Assembly (NCBI GenBank): GCA_964019425.1
Contig: OZ025795.1
Span: forward strand, 500,001-564,000
Direction of reading: 5' to 3'
DNA length: 64,000 nt
DNA from: Flectonema sp. DT1601
Lineage: Eukaryota > Euglenozoa > Diplonemea > Diplonemida > Diplonemidae
The notes beneath the pieces are model-generated. The model was not told where the DNA came from. It did not search any database and worked only from the letters and a program-made list of their open reading frames with translations. Within the stretch, counting starts at the first letter, position 1; each line of letters starts with the position of its first letter. Of the stretch, positions 50,367-59,988 are shown piece by piece. The translations under genes and the position numbers were made by a program.

Positions 50367-53300
50367 ATGTCCCAGAGTTCAATTCCTTCGAGGAGAGATT
50401 CCCAAGAGTCAAGTACTGCTCTGCTGAGAAAGGATAGCCAAATATCTGTTGCTGCTTATGATGCGACGATTCCAATGAGAAGTATTGAGAAATCACAATC
50501 GAGTTCTGGTTTACGTTCTCAAACATCATCTCTACGAGACCCAAGTCATCAATACGATTCGATGCAATATATTGGAAGGTCTTCTAATTCATCTTTCAGT
50601 CGTGATCTGGGTCCAGTAGATACGATGGTTGGTTTAATAGGCAGGGGTCCCTCATCACAACTTTCTGGAAGAACAGCTGACATTCCCCGAACACCATCTC
50701 TGATTTCCAGCACCAAGTCAGCTGAACTATTTGATCGTTCTTCTGTTGATAGGGACATGTCATATGTTGGAAGGTCTCCTGTTATAAAAGGAATCATCAG
50801 ATCAACTACAGCGAGTTCTTTTTCAAGTAGAGTGACAAGTCCATCAGCATCACAGACACCTTTACAAAGTGTAAGTAGTACTCCACTTAGAACTTCAACT
50901 CCTTTATTAGAATCTTTAAGAAGTCTTCCTACTGTTGATCCTCTTCACACTTCTCAGCGTATCCTTTCATCAGATGTTTTAGTACCAAAGAGTCCCCCTC
51001 TGAGTGATCATTCACAATTACGAACTCTAACTAATGACCCTCCTGAAGTTTCTCAGAGTCTAAAAAGTTTTGAGGAACCTCTTCATTCTGCTCAACAGAT
51101 GCTTCCTCCTGGTACAACTTCAAGTAGTTTGGTCCCGAAAAGTCCTCCAGTGAGTGGACTTCTAGAGAGTCCAGTCACAGACCTTTATGGAAGCCCTTCT
51201 GACGTACCTGTACAAGAGATGCAAGTATTCAATACTGAAGAAGTTGTTGAGGAGGAAAGGGTGTCTCCGACTGAAGAAGAATTCGAGAACAGGTCCCATT
51301 CAGAAGTACCTCCACTGTTAGATGTTCTCACAAAGGGTGCTACAGATTCGATAGTTCTTCGATCTCAACCAACTTCTGTAGCGGAAAGTTATCAACAACA
51401 GGATTGGTTTTTATCATCGCAACCCGTTTCTGAGATTAATTCTGAGAAGAGATCAGTTCAAGAGGGTGAGGGTTGGAAGTTATCTTCTGAGCCTCCAACT
51501 TCTAACTTACCGACACCAACGCTATCTCACCATTCTGTACCACTTGAAAAAATGGAATCAAAAGTATCACAAGCAACAAATACGAGTGACATACGAAGAG
51601 CATCAATCTCAAGTAGGTCGTTAGGAACTTCAAAACCTTCACAATCTTCTGTTGTTCCTTTAACTAGAAAGGTATCGCATCCATCTGGTGATGGGTTACT
51701 ACTTGCCTCAACTGTTAGTTCCATTATTAGCAGTAGGCACGCTGACCCAGTTGAGCAATCAATTAGAGAAGCAATGGCAGAAGCAGGTTCAATAATAAGA
51801 GAAACAAACGTCAGATTTAACATATCTGACGATGTTAGTGTATTAGAGTCGACTCAGGTGAAAGACACCACGATAAGCACACCTTCGGGACATAGTTTGT
51901 TTACTAAATCACGTACTCAAGGTAGTGAGGCAAGTGGTAGATCTGAAATACTAACCACGTTAGACACTGATACTGAGACAACTGAAACAACAAATATCTC
52001 TGAATCGGAATCAATTTTCACAGAAGAAGCAGAAACTGAAGAAGAAAGAGTTCCAACGATCGATGGAGGTATAAATCCTGTTGTAGGCCGCCACGCATCA
52101 GAACCAGCAAAAAGAGAAGATTTAACGAATTACACTGCAGTCTTTGGTCAAGAAAGATTATCACTTTATCGACAAAATCCAATAAAAGCACTCGACATCA
52201 ACAGTGCGAATGTCATTCAAGACATTGCAGCTGAGTTCATGGATGAAATTGATAATTTAAAACTAACTCTAATATCAGTCACGAAGGAAAGAGATGATTT
52301 AAAAGAACAAAATGCACATCTATTAGACCTTTTAGGTAAACGATCCCTTCCAGACCCTGTCTCGTCTATAAGACCACAGATGCCAATACCACTTGAGTCT
52401 CAAAGACCAGGAGCAGTTGGTGGTGTTTTACTAAATTGGGTTGCTTTTCAAAAACAACTTCGTGCAGCTCAAGCTGAAGCCGCTGCTCTTCGTGCGGAAC
52501 TAACAACACAAGAAATTCTTGCTAGTAGAGCTGCCCTTGCTGAGAACGCTCTTCAGAGGGCTGAAATAGTAATAGCTGAAGCACAGCAGGCTTATGATGA
52601 CCTCGCTGACTGTAGAGAAGGTGACATAAAGAGCCTCTCAGCACACAATAGAGGACTTCTATCAGCAATAAATAGTAGAGTACCGAGAGAAGAGTTTCTA
52701 CACTTACAAAAACAACTGCAAGATCAGGAAACAGCTGCTGCAGAACAAGCAAAACTATCGGCTTCAGAGCAAGAAAGACTTCTCAAGGAAGCTCAGGATG
52801 CTCAATTCTCATTAGCATCACTCGAACGGGAGTTTAGTGAAAGAGAAGCGGCGTTGAGAAATCTACTGAGGGCTAGTGGAGATGAGCAACACCGTCTCCT
52901 ACAACAGCTGCTGATGAAAGAAAGAGAAATGTTACCAGGAATCAGAGACAGGTTAGAACAACAAAGAATAGCTATAACTAACTTACTAAATGATAAGAAA
53001 CTTCTTATTCAACAACTTGAGGAATCACAACAATCTGTAGAAGCATCTGAAACACTCGCTGAGTGTACGGAGACTGAACGAGCTGAGCTGTCAAAACAAT
53101 TAAAAGAAGCCCTTCTTCTTATTACGACTCTTGAGGATCAATTACAGCAAGCCTTAGCAGATGCTAAGGAAGTACCTTCTCTAAGACATCGTATTACTCT
53201 ATTAGAGAAAGAGATTGAACGACTCAAAGAAGAGATTCAAGAAAGAGATAGAAAATATCTTCGATTTCAAGATCTACTTGATGAGTTGGGTGTTAAACAT

Positions 53301-53552
53301 AAATTAGATCTTGAGAGAGCAGTGGAGAATGCGATTAGTAGAACACGCGCTGAGGCTGGTGAGATCGTTGGAAGACAATGCGCTGCTATTGAGAAATTGA
53401 AATTAAAAAACAACACCACCAATGCAAACAGAGATTCGAACTCACAAGTACTTGGCAACCCACCAGAGGGATCTCTAATACGATTATTAGCATCGTCACC
53501 AGGCAGGTGTATATCACCTGTACGAGAACCCATGGATAGAACACCTCTCTGA
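50367..53552 (+). CDS. Large coiled-coil protein with serine-rich leader
   Basis: A 1,061-residue protein. The first ~560 residues are S/T/P-rich and disordered, with recurring LVPKSPP(L/V)S and SLRSLP-type phrases suggesting internal duplication (about residues 210-225 and 258-272). From ~595 to ~1030 it is coiled coil, including AAEFMDEIDNLKLTLISVTK, RAAQAEAAALRAELTTQEIL and EKEIERLKEEIQERDRKY. The C-terminal tail is short and basic. A structural role in the flagellum, basal body or cytoskeleton is likely by composition. The first in-frame ATG is 50367; the frame also opens at a GTG five codons earlier. Confidence 0.82.
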   Translation: MSQSSIPSRRDSQESSTALLRKDSQISVAAYDATIPMRSIEKSQSSSGLRSQTSSLRDPSHQYDSMQYIGRSSNSSFSRDLGPVDTMVGLIGRGPSSQLSGRTADIPRTPSLISSTKSAELFDRSSVDRDMSYVGRSPVIKGIIRSTTASSFSSRVTSPSASQTPLQSVSSTPLRTSTPLLESLRSLPTVDPLHTSQRILSSDVLVPKSPPLSDHSQLRTLTNDPPEVSQSLKSFEEPLHSAQQMLPPGTTSSSLVPKSPPVSGLLESPVTDLYGSPSDVPVQEMQVFNTEEVVEEERVSPTEEEFENRSHSEVPPLLDVLTKGATDSIVLRSQPTSVAESYQQQDWFLSSQPVSEINSEKRSVQEGEGWKLSSEPPTSNLPTPTLSHHSVPLEKMESKVSQATNTSDIRRASISSRSLGTSKPSQSSVVPLTRKVSHPSGDGLLLASTVSSIISSRHADPVEQSIREAMAEAGSIIRETNVRFNISDDVSVLESTQVKDTTISTPSGHSLFTKSRTQGSEASGRSEILTTLDTDTETTETTNISESESIFTEEAETEEERVPTIDGGINPVVGRHASEPAKREDLTNYTAVFGQERLSLYRQNPIKALDINSANVIQDIAAEFMDEIDNLKLTLISVTKERDDLKEQNAHLLDLLGKRSLPDPVSSIRPQMPIPLESQRPGAVGGVLLNWVAFQKQLRAAQAEAAALRAELTTQEILASRAALAENALQRAEIVIAEAQQAYDDLADCREGDIKSLSAHNRGLLSAINSRVPREEFLHLQKQLQDQETAAAEQAKLSASEQERLLKEAQDAQFSLASLEREFSEREAALRNLLRASGDEQHRLLQQLLMKEREMLPGIRDRLEQQRIAITNLLNDKKLLIQQLEESQQSVEASETLAECTETERAELSKQLKEALLLITTLEDQLQQALADAKEVPSLRHRITLLEKEIERLKEEIQERDRKYLRFQDLLDELGVKHKLDLERAVENAISRTRAEAGEIVGRQCAAIEKLKLKNNTTNANRDSNSQVLGNPPEGSLIRLLASSPGRCISPVREPMDRTPL

Positions 53553-53962
53553 ATACTGAATCTTAACTCTTTTTTTTATCTGTGATGTTTTATTTATGTG
53601 GAATTTAGTCTTTTGAAAAAAAAAAAAAAAAAAAAAAAAAAGAGATAAGTTGTTGGATGATTCAGGCACGTGACGCATCACCACCTCACACCTGTATTGT
53701 ATTGTACCTTTTTATGTTACTTGCCCTGTTGTTTGCGTGCTATTACGGACGATATGCGTTTTTATTTAATAATTTTTAAATCAGGTTTCTAACAAATATT
53801 ATCAAAAGTGAGAATTGTGCCAATGATGAGAACGATGACTCGAGAATGATTAATTTCAAATGCAGATCAGGTGTGTCCTTTTTCTTCTTTCTTTTTCATT
53901 ATGTTTGACAACATTTCTTTTCTCTTTTCTCAACTAGATCTGCTAAGAAGGAAACAATTAAC

Positions 53963-55801
53963 ATGACATACCTCGTGGATATCTACAGCGATGATGACGT
54001 CAAGTTCGATCCCCTTCCGACGAGGGGTGTGCTTTCTGGTTTGACTGAGACTGATCCCGATTATAGTTTGTATGGATACACAACATTGATTCCACGCTAC
54101 AGTGATCCCTGGATTGGTAACTGTAATGACAACAGAGTCGTCGTTCAAAAGGGAATATTTTTAACAAAACTCCATTGGTACAGCCAAGGAGTGCTTCAAG
54201 CTATTACTGACTGGAATAACATAGCAGTGATTGGAAAGGTGGTCGCTTATAGTCTTCTTCCAAATACGAGTCCGATTACGAATTCTAACGCAGTTCAAGA
54301 CATAGAAATACTAGTACACGACATCAGAGGAAATGGAACAATAAAATCAATTTTTAAAAGACTCGAGACATCAATCACGACGGCATTCCCTAATGCTAAA
54401 TGCCAATGCCGAAGGTTAAATGAAATCATTTTATTGGAAGTGTTTGTCGATGATGAGATAATTATTTGTATTCGACTGTTACAGTCTGAAGTCTTATCAT
54501 CCTACATACTAACATCATTGCCAATAGATTGCTTTGGATGCTGCTATGATGGGAATTCGGTTCTGTTATCTCAAAAAGCGATGTACTCATTCAAATACAG
54601 AACTATTGTACCAGATTTTGATCGTTATCCCAGCATCACTAGACAACGTGATGATCTAATCGCTTGTGCAGCAGTTGGATTTCAGGTTGTTGATTACCTT
54701 TCTGATCCTTGTGTGTTTAATAAACTTGCTCCTGAAATACGCTGGACCTCTCCTCGCTATCCCAGAGCAGGTGAAATCAGTCACTGTAGTCCTGGTAGTA
54801 TTTCCCTTAGTAATGAAATAAAGACTTCATTAAATTCAATTGGATCAAAATCGAAAGATGATGTTGAGATACAATATCGAATTCTTCTAGTAAACGAAAG
54901 AGATCATCCTGGACCAGCCGGAATCGAACTGCATCAAAGAGAGTTGCCAAACTTCTCAACCAACCAACAATTAACAGAGAAACAGAAGCGAGATCTTCTC
55001 TTTGTGTTGGAAGAATCAATCACTAAAAACAGTGGAGTGTATTCATGGGAAGGACACCAGAGCGCTCAGGCAATCTTACAAAAGGAAAACAATGTTATCA
55101 ACCATAATCTCTTACGAAATATTCAGATTTACCAATCAAAAGACCGTTATGAAATATTCTACGATGTCCCTCCATTGTTCTATATCGTGATTGATAATTT
55201 CGGATTAATTTATTTGTGTGAAGGTCAGTACTCAGATCTTATTCTAAACAACGAAGTAATACTTCCGATTCAGGGTAGTTTAATGAATTCTGATAACGTC
55301 TTTTCATTATTTGAAGGCGGCAGGCTATTGCGCAAAAGCATGCGAAGCAAACGGCTAGTTGCATCAGCTGTTTTTTCATTGATACGATGTGGAGTACCAG
55401 TTGACTGTGTTGCTGTTGTATGTGAGATTTTCCCGTTTCCGTTTCCACTGTTTCAACCTGTTAAAAAAACGATTTTTCAGAAAAGTAGTGACATTTCTTC
55501 TTTAGTTATGAAACGTGACAATGTTTACTCACCTGACTGGTTTCCAACCTGTAGTTATTCTTATTACAGTTCTATTCCAGAATACAACTGTTCTCGTCCT
55601 TGTCAAAGGGCACCAGAAACGTCCCACTTCGGTCGGTTGTTTTGTATTGCGGTAGCTGCTGATAGCGAAGCTGCAGCTTTAGCAAACATCAACAGAATTG
55701 AATCAACAAAACAATGGATTGAAGAGCGTAGTAAACATTTAATGCAACAAGTGGAAGACACGTTCTGTCAGTTTGAATCTTTGAATAAGCTTGACCTCTA
55801 A
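53963..55801 (+). CDS. 612-residue protein with nucleotidyltransferase-like region
   Basis: Residues ~70-260 follow a pattern I know from uncharacterised proteins of fungi, amoebae and large DNA viruses, often with ankyrin repeats: a variant glycine-rich strand (NIAVIGKVVAYSLLP), a two-acid motif (VQDIEILVHDI, where relatives have DIDLFLYG), a strand of the IQIVLRLY kind (IICIRLLQSEVLSSYI), then PIDCFGCCYDGNSVLLSQKA and a basic/aromatic PS(I)TRQRDD..GFQV end. This resembles a nucleotidyltransferase fold; the first G-S/G-G motif is weak, so activity is doubtful. The C-terminal half is unassigned. The gene is intact. The ATG follows CTCAACTAG near 53938. The stop codon abuts an rRNA-like segment. 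Confidence 0.78.
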   Translation: MTYLVDIYSDDDVKFDPLPTRGVLSGLTETDPDYSLYGYTTLIPRYSDPWIGNCNDNRVVVQKGIFLTKLHWYSQGVLQAITDWNNIAVIGKVVAYSLLPNTSPITNSNAVQDIEILVHDIRGNGTIKSIFKRLETSITTAFPNAKCQCRRLNEIILLEVFVDDEIIICIRLLQSEVLSSYILTSLPIDCFGCCYDGNSVLLSQKAMYSFKYRTIVPDFDRYPSITRQRDDLIACAAVGFQVVDYLSDPCVFNKLAPEIRWTSPRYPRAGEISHCSPGSISLSNEIKTSLNSIGSKSKDDVEIQYRILLVNERDHPGPAGIELHQRELPNFSTNQQLTEKQKRDLLFVLEESITKNSGVYSWEGHQSAQAILQKENNVINHNLLRNIQIYQSKDRYEIFYDVPPLFYIVIDNFGLIYLCEGQYSDLILNNEVILPIQGSLMNSDNVFSLFEGGRLLRKSMRSKRLVASAVFSLIRCGVPVDCVAVVCEIFPFPFPLFQPVKKTIFQKSSDISSLVMKRDNVYSPDWFPTCSYSYYSSIPEYNCSRPCQRAPETSHFGRLFCIAVAADSEAAALANINRIESTKQWIEERSKHLMQQVEDTFCQFESLNKLDL

Positions 55802-55802
55802 G

Positions 55803-56035
55803 GTTTCGATCCTACGGGAAAGCTGCTATCCAAATGTTGTATTAATGCAGTGCTACCCCCGCAGTGCACGCACCAGACGTAGCGATCTTGCACTACCCGT
55901 CTTGAAACACGGACCAAGGAGTCTAACACGTGTGCAAGGTTTAGGGTGTCAAACCCATAAGCCTCACTGAAAGGGACTTTATGTGCCAACCCCTATCCCA
56001 ATATATTGGAAAGATGTGATAAACTGAAAAGCAGA
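55803..56035 (+). rRNA. Large-subunit rRNA fragment, domain II region
   Basis: 55896-55927 (CCCGTCTTGAAACACGGACC followed by AAGGAGTCTAAC) is an exact copy of one of the most conserved LSU rRNA segments. It continues with GGTTTAGGGTGTCAAACCCA and TGAAAG as in the rRNA, then is contracted, with GGAAAGATGTGATAAACTG near 56009 resembling the GAAAGATGGTGAACTATG block. Upstream sequence to 55803 is compatible but less certain. The orientation matches the coding strand. It starts one base after the preceding stop codon. It is a second, separate LSU piece in this window; pseudogene or fragmented-rRNA module cannot be told apart here. Confidence 0.8.
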
Positions 56036-56282
56036 GCAATGTGTGTTTTTATTTTATTTTTATTTTTATTAAAATTTTTATTTTCGTGTACATTCCACCA
56101 GGTATTTACTTAGGGAGGACTAGCTATTCGAGTTGTAGTTGTGTTTTAATATAAACATCTCTTCTTCTAGCAGATTTCATAAGTCTGATGAATTTGTTTG
56201 ACCTAGTAGCAGCTGTCTTTTTTTTTAATTTTATTTCTATCTTCTCAACAGACTGATTTTGTTTATATAAAACACACATTCA

Positions 56283-57785
56283 ATGCCAATTGGAGCAAAG
56301 ATTAGCAACTTGGATGCGATGGAGATTCAAAGAAGAGTTTGTAGTGAGTATTCATACGGGTTATCAGATTCGTTCTCAAGTCCTCGAAGTATGCCAGCTA
56401 GTCCTGATGCAGCTTTTGTTGTTACACCTGAAGGAAAGGCTTTATTAGCGGCTGTTGAGTTGCAAGTTGATGAAAAAGGTGATCTTCATGTTGTCGACGT
56501 TCCTATTAGAACTCTTAGACTGGATGGAGATGAACCAATCATCACACCAGTCAAATTACAACCAGAGAAGAAAAGTGCTTATGGGATCCCCATTGCTGGT
56601 CTTAGCATGCCTCCTCCACCACTGAAACTCGGATGGGAAGCACAACCAATGTTGCAATGGAGGAGAGCATTTCATGATGATGTCAAGGAAACTAGACTCC
56701 ATCCTATTGTAAAATCAAGAAAGACTGAATTAATTCTCGAAGTTGACGATGATGGTATTTCACATGTTCATGAAGTTCCTTGCAGGGTAGCAGCACATAA
56801 AAGGAATTTAGACCCAGAGACGACCTTTGTTGTTGATGAGAAAGGAATTATTCACCATGCTCACACTGTTGTCATATCGTGTCCTGATGATTGTGAATGT
56901 TTAATAACTCGAGTTGATGATGATAAGTCTGGTATATTTGATGAGATAAAGACACCAAATAGAATCAAATTTAATTTTGACCACCCACTCATTCTAATCG
57001 GAGAAGTTAACGGTCCTTCCCATGTCGGGACAGCTGTCATGATTTGCGATGAGAATGGAATCGTAAGAACTTATGCGAGAGTCTCAGAAATGCCAAAATT
57101 CGCAGCCCCGACAACAAAACACATTACATACCAAACACCTAAATTACTAGGCTGGCATTCATCAGGTTCTGGATTGTACAAAAGAGTTTTATACGGTCGC
57201 CATAATGATGTTGTATTAGGTTATGTTTCTTTAGGTCATCCTGATGTTGTCGCTGTTTCTGAGACTGGTGTTGATGTTAAAGTCATTCCTCGTATCGCGA
57301 AAGTTCAAAAACCAAAAGGATGTGATATCACATACATCACAGATGAGGCTCATAATCACCATACAGGCATGACTGTACTTAGAGATTCACCATGTGGTCT
57401 CGTTAAGATAGCTGTCTTATGTGAGGAACCTGATGACGTAACTGTTGAAGAAGTTGTCGGCATGAGAAAATACATGTCATGTCCGGGTAATGTACGTTTA
57501 CCTGGATTATCACCTCCAGTAACACTCATGATTCAGTTTCCTGATAGAAAGATGATATGCCCTCCGTCGTATTACCCTGAACTACCAAGATCTGATCCTG
57601 CTGAACGAAGGGGGTTTATCAAGACATGTATTTGTGATGAGTGCGGACCTGTGTACTTTACTTTAATTCCTAAAAAGGATTGTACGCAACATCAAGTAAT
57701 CATCTCTGATGGGAAGACTTTGAGGGTTGGGTTGAATGTTATGTATGATAGTCCTTGTGGAATTATTATTAAGGCGCAGCTTTGA
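56283..57785 (+). CDS. Beta-rich repeat protein, family unknown
   Basis: A 500-residue protein I do not recognise. Several segments share a strand-turn-strand plan with a D/E-x-x-G turn: AFVVTPEGKALLAAVELQV, ELILEVDDDGISHVHEV, TFVVDEKGIIHHAHTVVI, TAVMICDENGIVRTYARV and VYFTLIPKKD, spaced 50-100 residues apart. This suggests a repeated beta domain. Cysteines appear mainly in the last third (CICDEC). No signal peptide or membrane segment. The ATG at 56283 follows CTATCTTCTCAACAG (ending ~56251). Confidence 0.78.
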   Translation: MPIGAKISNLDAMEIQRRVCSEYSYGLSDSFSSPRSMPASPDAAFVVTPEGKALLAAVELQVDEKGDLHVVDVPIRTLRLDGDEPIITPVKLQPEKKSAYGIPIAGLSMPPPPLKLGWEAQPMLQWRRAFHDDVKETRLHPIVKSRKTELILEVDDDGISHVHEVPCRVAAHKRNLDPETTFVVDEKGIIHHAHTVVISCPDDCECLITRVDDDKSGIFDEIKTPNRIKFNFDHPLILIGEVNGPSHVGTAVMICDENGIVRTYARVSEMPKFAAPTTKHITYQTPKLLGWHSSGSGLYKRVLYGRHNDVVLGYVSLGHPDVVAVSETGVDVKVIPRIAKVQKPKGCDITYITDEAHNHHTGMTVLRDSPCGLVKIAVLCEEPDDVTVEEVVGMRKYMSCPGNVRLPGLSPPVTLMIQFPDRKMICPPSYYPELPRSDPAERRGFIKTCICDECGPVYFTLIPKKDCTQHQVIISDGKTLRVGLNVMYDSPCGIIIKAQL

Positions 57786-59630
57786 AAAAAAAAAAAAATC
57801 CATTTCCTCCCGCGCTCCTCGTTTGTGGAATATTCACTTGTTTGATTTCGGACACTTGCACGTTGGTCCCTTTCATTTTTCGGACACGTTTCTTTCGTTT
57901 TTTTTTTATTTTTTATTTTCTTTTAATTCTCTTTTTCCCCAGTTACACATTTCCTTTTTTTTTTTTGTTGCAGCCGTTGCGTAGGAGCACCGTTGCAAAA
58001 ATGCACACTCCAGCGAACGCGGAAAAGAAAAAAAAAAGAAAAAAAAAAAAAAAACGAATAGAACAAAAAGACGCAACGCACGATGGCTGTACTACTATGT
58101 TTCATTTTATTGTCCTCCCTCAAGATATTTTTTCAAGGGAAAAAAAAAAAAAAAAAAAAAAAAAAGAGAGAGACAACTGTTTTGAGCAGTTCTCTTCCCT
58201 CCTCCGCCCCTTCTTGTCTACAGGAATTTTATGGTTAAAAAAACAAGAAAAAAAAACAAAAAAAAAAAAACTCAACGCCACTCAAGGAATAGCCACCTGT
58301 AGCTCAAGAGAAAGTACCCGCATATCGGTTATACAGACAAGTCAAGTCTGAAGCATTCTTAGTTTTCTTCGAAAGAAAGGAAAAAAAAAAAAAAAAAAAA
58401 AAAAAAACGTTTTTCATTCTGGTAAATCTGCACCAAATCTCCTTCGGTTTTGGGAGAGATCCCTTTCCCCCCCTCTTTTTGTTTCACTCCTTTTGGTTAC
58501 CTGAATTGCCCGCAACGCGTTGTGGATGTCGTGATTACGGACGACGTTAGCAGGTATACATTATCTTAAAACTAAAAATAAAAAGTAAAAAAATAATAAG
58601 AATAAAAGGAAAAAAACACAAATGAGAATAATTGTTATTATACGTACCATCTGCCTGCGGATTCCGTGATCGATAAAGTTCGTTCGCACGAGCAGGTCAC
58701 CAATAAGAGAAGCGATGAAAGTGTAGAATAGGCAGAGCAGTCGTGTGTTATCATTAAATTGATACATCTTCTGCAAGATTGTTGTTGAATAGTGCCACAA
58801 GCAACTCCAGACATCAGTTTATTGTGTTTCTGCCAACTAATATAGGAAGGTTTCGTAAACCTTCTTTGTAGTTGGGTTCAATAACTGCGCAGTTGTTGCT
58901 TCTTTTTCTTTTTTTTTCCTTCTTTTTTTCCCCCTTCTTTTTTTGTTGTTGTTGTGCGATTTTTGGTCGACTTTGCAGGTGGAAAAAAAATAAATAAATA
59001 AGGGAGAGTAGAATGAAGCCAATCCCCTGCAAAAACAACGACAACAAAAAATAAACACAAAAAAAAAAGTATACACTCTTACGATCCCTCCGATTAGTTA
59101 TTTTTTAAATGAATCAGGAGCGTCCATTCCTCTTTCCGAAAAACCCTCTTTGTTTTGGTTATATTTTCGCTACTGTTGCACTTCTGCACCGGTCAGCGTT
59201 GTTCAATATTCTATTTCCTGTTAGTGGCTGTCGGCATCTTCATGCATACAACCACTACTACACGAGGGAGGACAACCCATATACCTTGAGTTTTGGGTTC
59301 TTTCCCGACTGCAGGATCATCGTCCCTTCTACCACACGTAGCGTATTCGCAGTGTTGTTGTTCGAAAAAAAAAGAAATTGGTGCAAAAAAAAAAAAAAAA
59401 AAAAATCTTCTTTCGTGCGAACTAAAATTCAAATGTTTTGCATTGAATAAGAATAACTGTTTCATTACCTTTGTACCACTTGTTTTCGTATACGGTTTAA
59501 GTACCTTCTTTCTTAGTTCCCTTCATCGGACAGGTGTTCATATTTTGTCTTCTGAATGAGATGCGTTCTTAAAGAAGAGAATTTGCTGTTTCTCGTTTTT
59601 ATTTTTTGACGCCCGCATTATTTTGCTGAA

Positions 59631-59666
<36 letters not shown>

Positions 59667-59988
59667 TTACTTTATTCGAACCCGAAAAATCTTCCCGTCT
59701 TCTGAGACACCTGTTCTCTAATGTTTTCTCTTTCTCTCCACTGCCTTTTGGTCCCAGACCCGAAACTCTCTCTTTATTTATGTTTTCCCCTTCCACTTTG
59801 AATTGTGATGACACGTTTGAGTTATTATTTTACAAGTGTTTTCATTATTATTATTATTTTTTAACTTGAATTTTCAGAGTTTTGTTATCTACACACATGA
59901 TAATAGAAGGAGGAAAGGACATTGTTTTTATTAAAAAAAAAAAACCACCTTTTTTTTTCCCCAACAGGTGTGGGGGGCTAGAGGGGAA
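57786..59988. other. Longest intergenic region, A/T runs
   Basis: 2.2 kb without a supported gene. Repeated poly(A) and poly(T) runs (58025-58053, 58139-58165, 58380-58407, 59384-59404, 59631-59661) break it up. A patch on the minus strand (about 58649-58795) is open and protein-like and ends in GTACGT, see findings. The acceptor for the next gene is the T-run and CCCCAACAG at 59950-59967. Confidence 0.5.
59950..59967 (+). promoter_or_regulatory. Predicted trans-splice acceptor of the last gene
   Basis: A pyrimidine run TTTTTTTTTCCCC leads to AACAG at 59967, 21 nt before the ATG at 59989. Confidence 0.55.
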
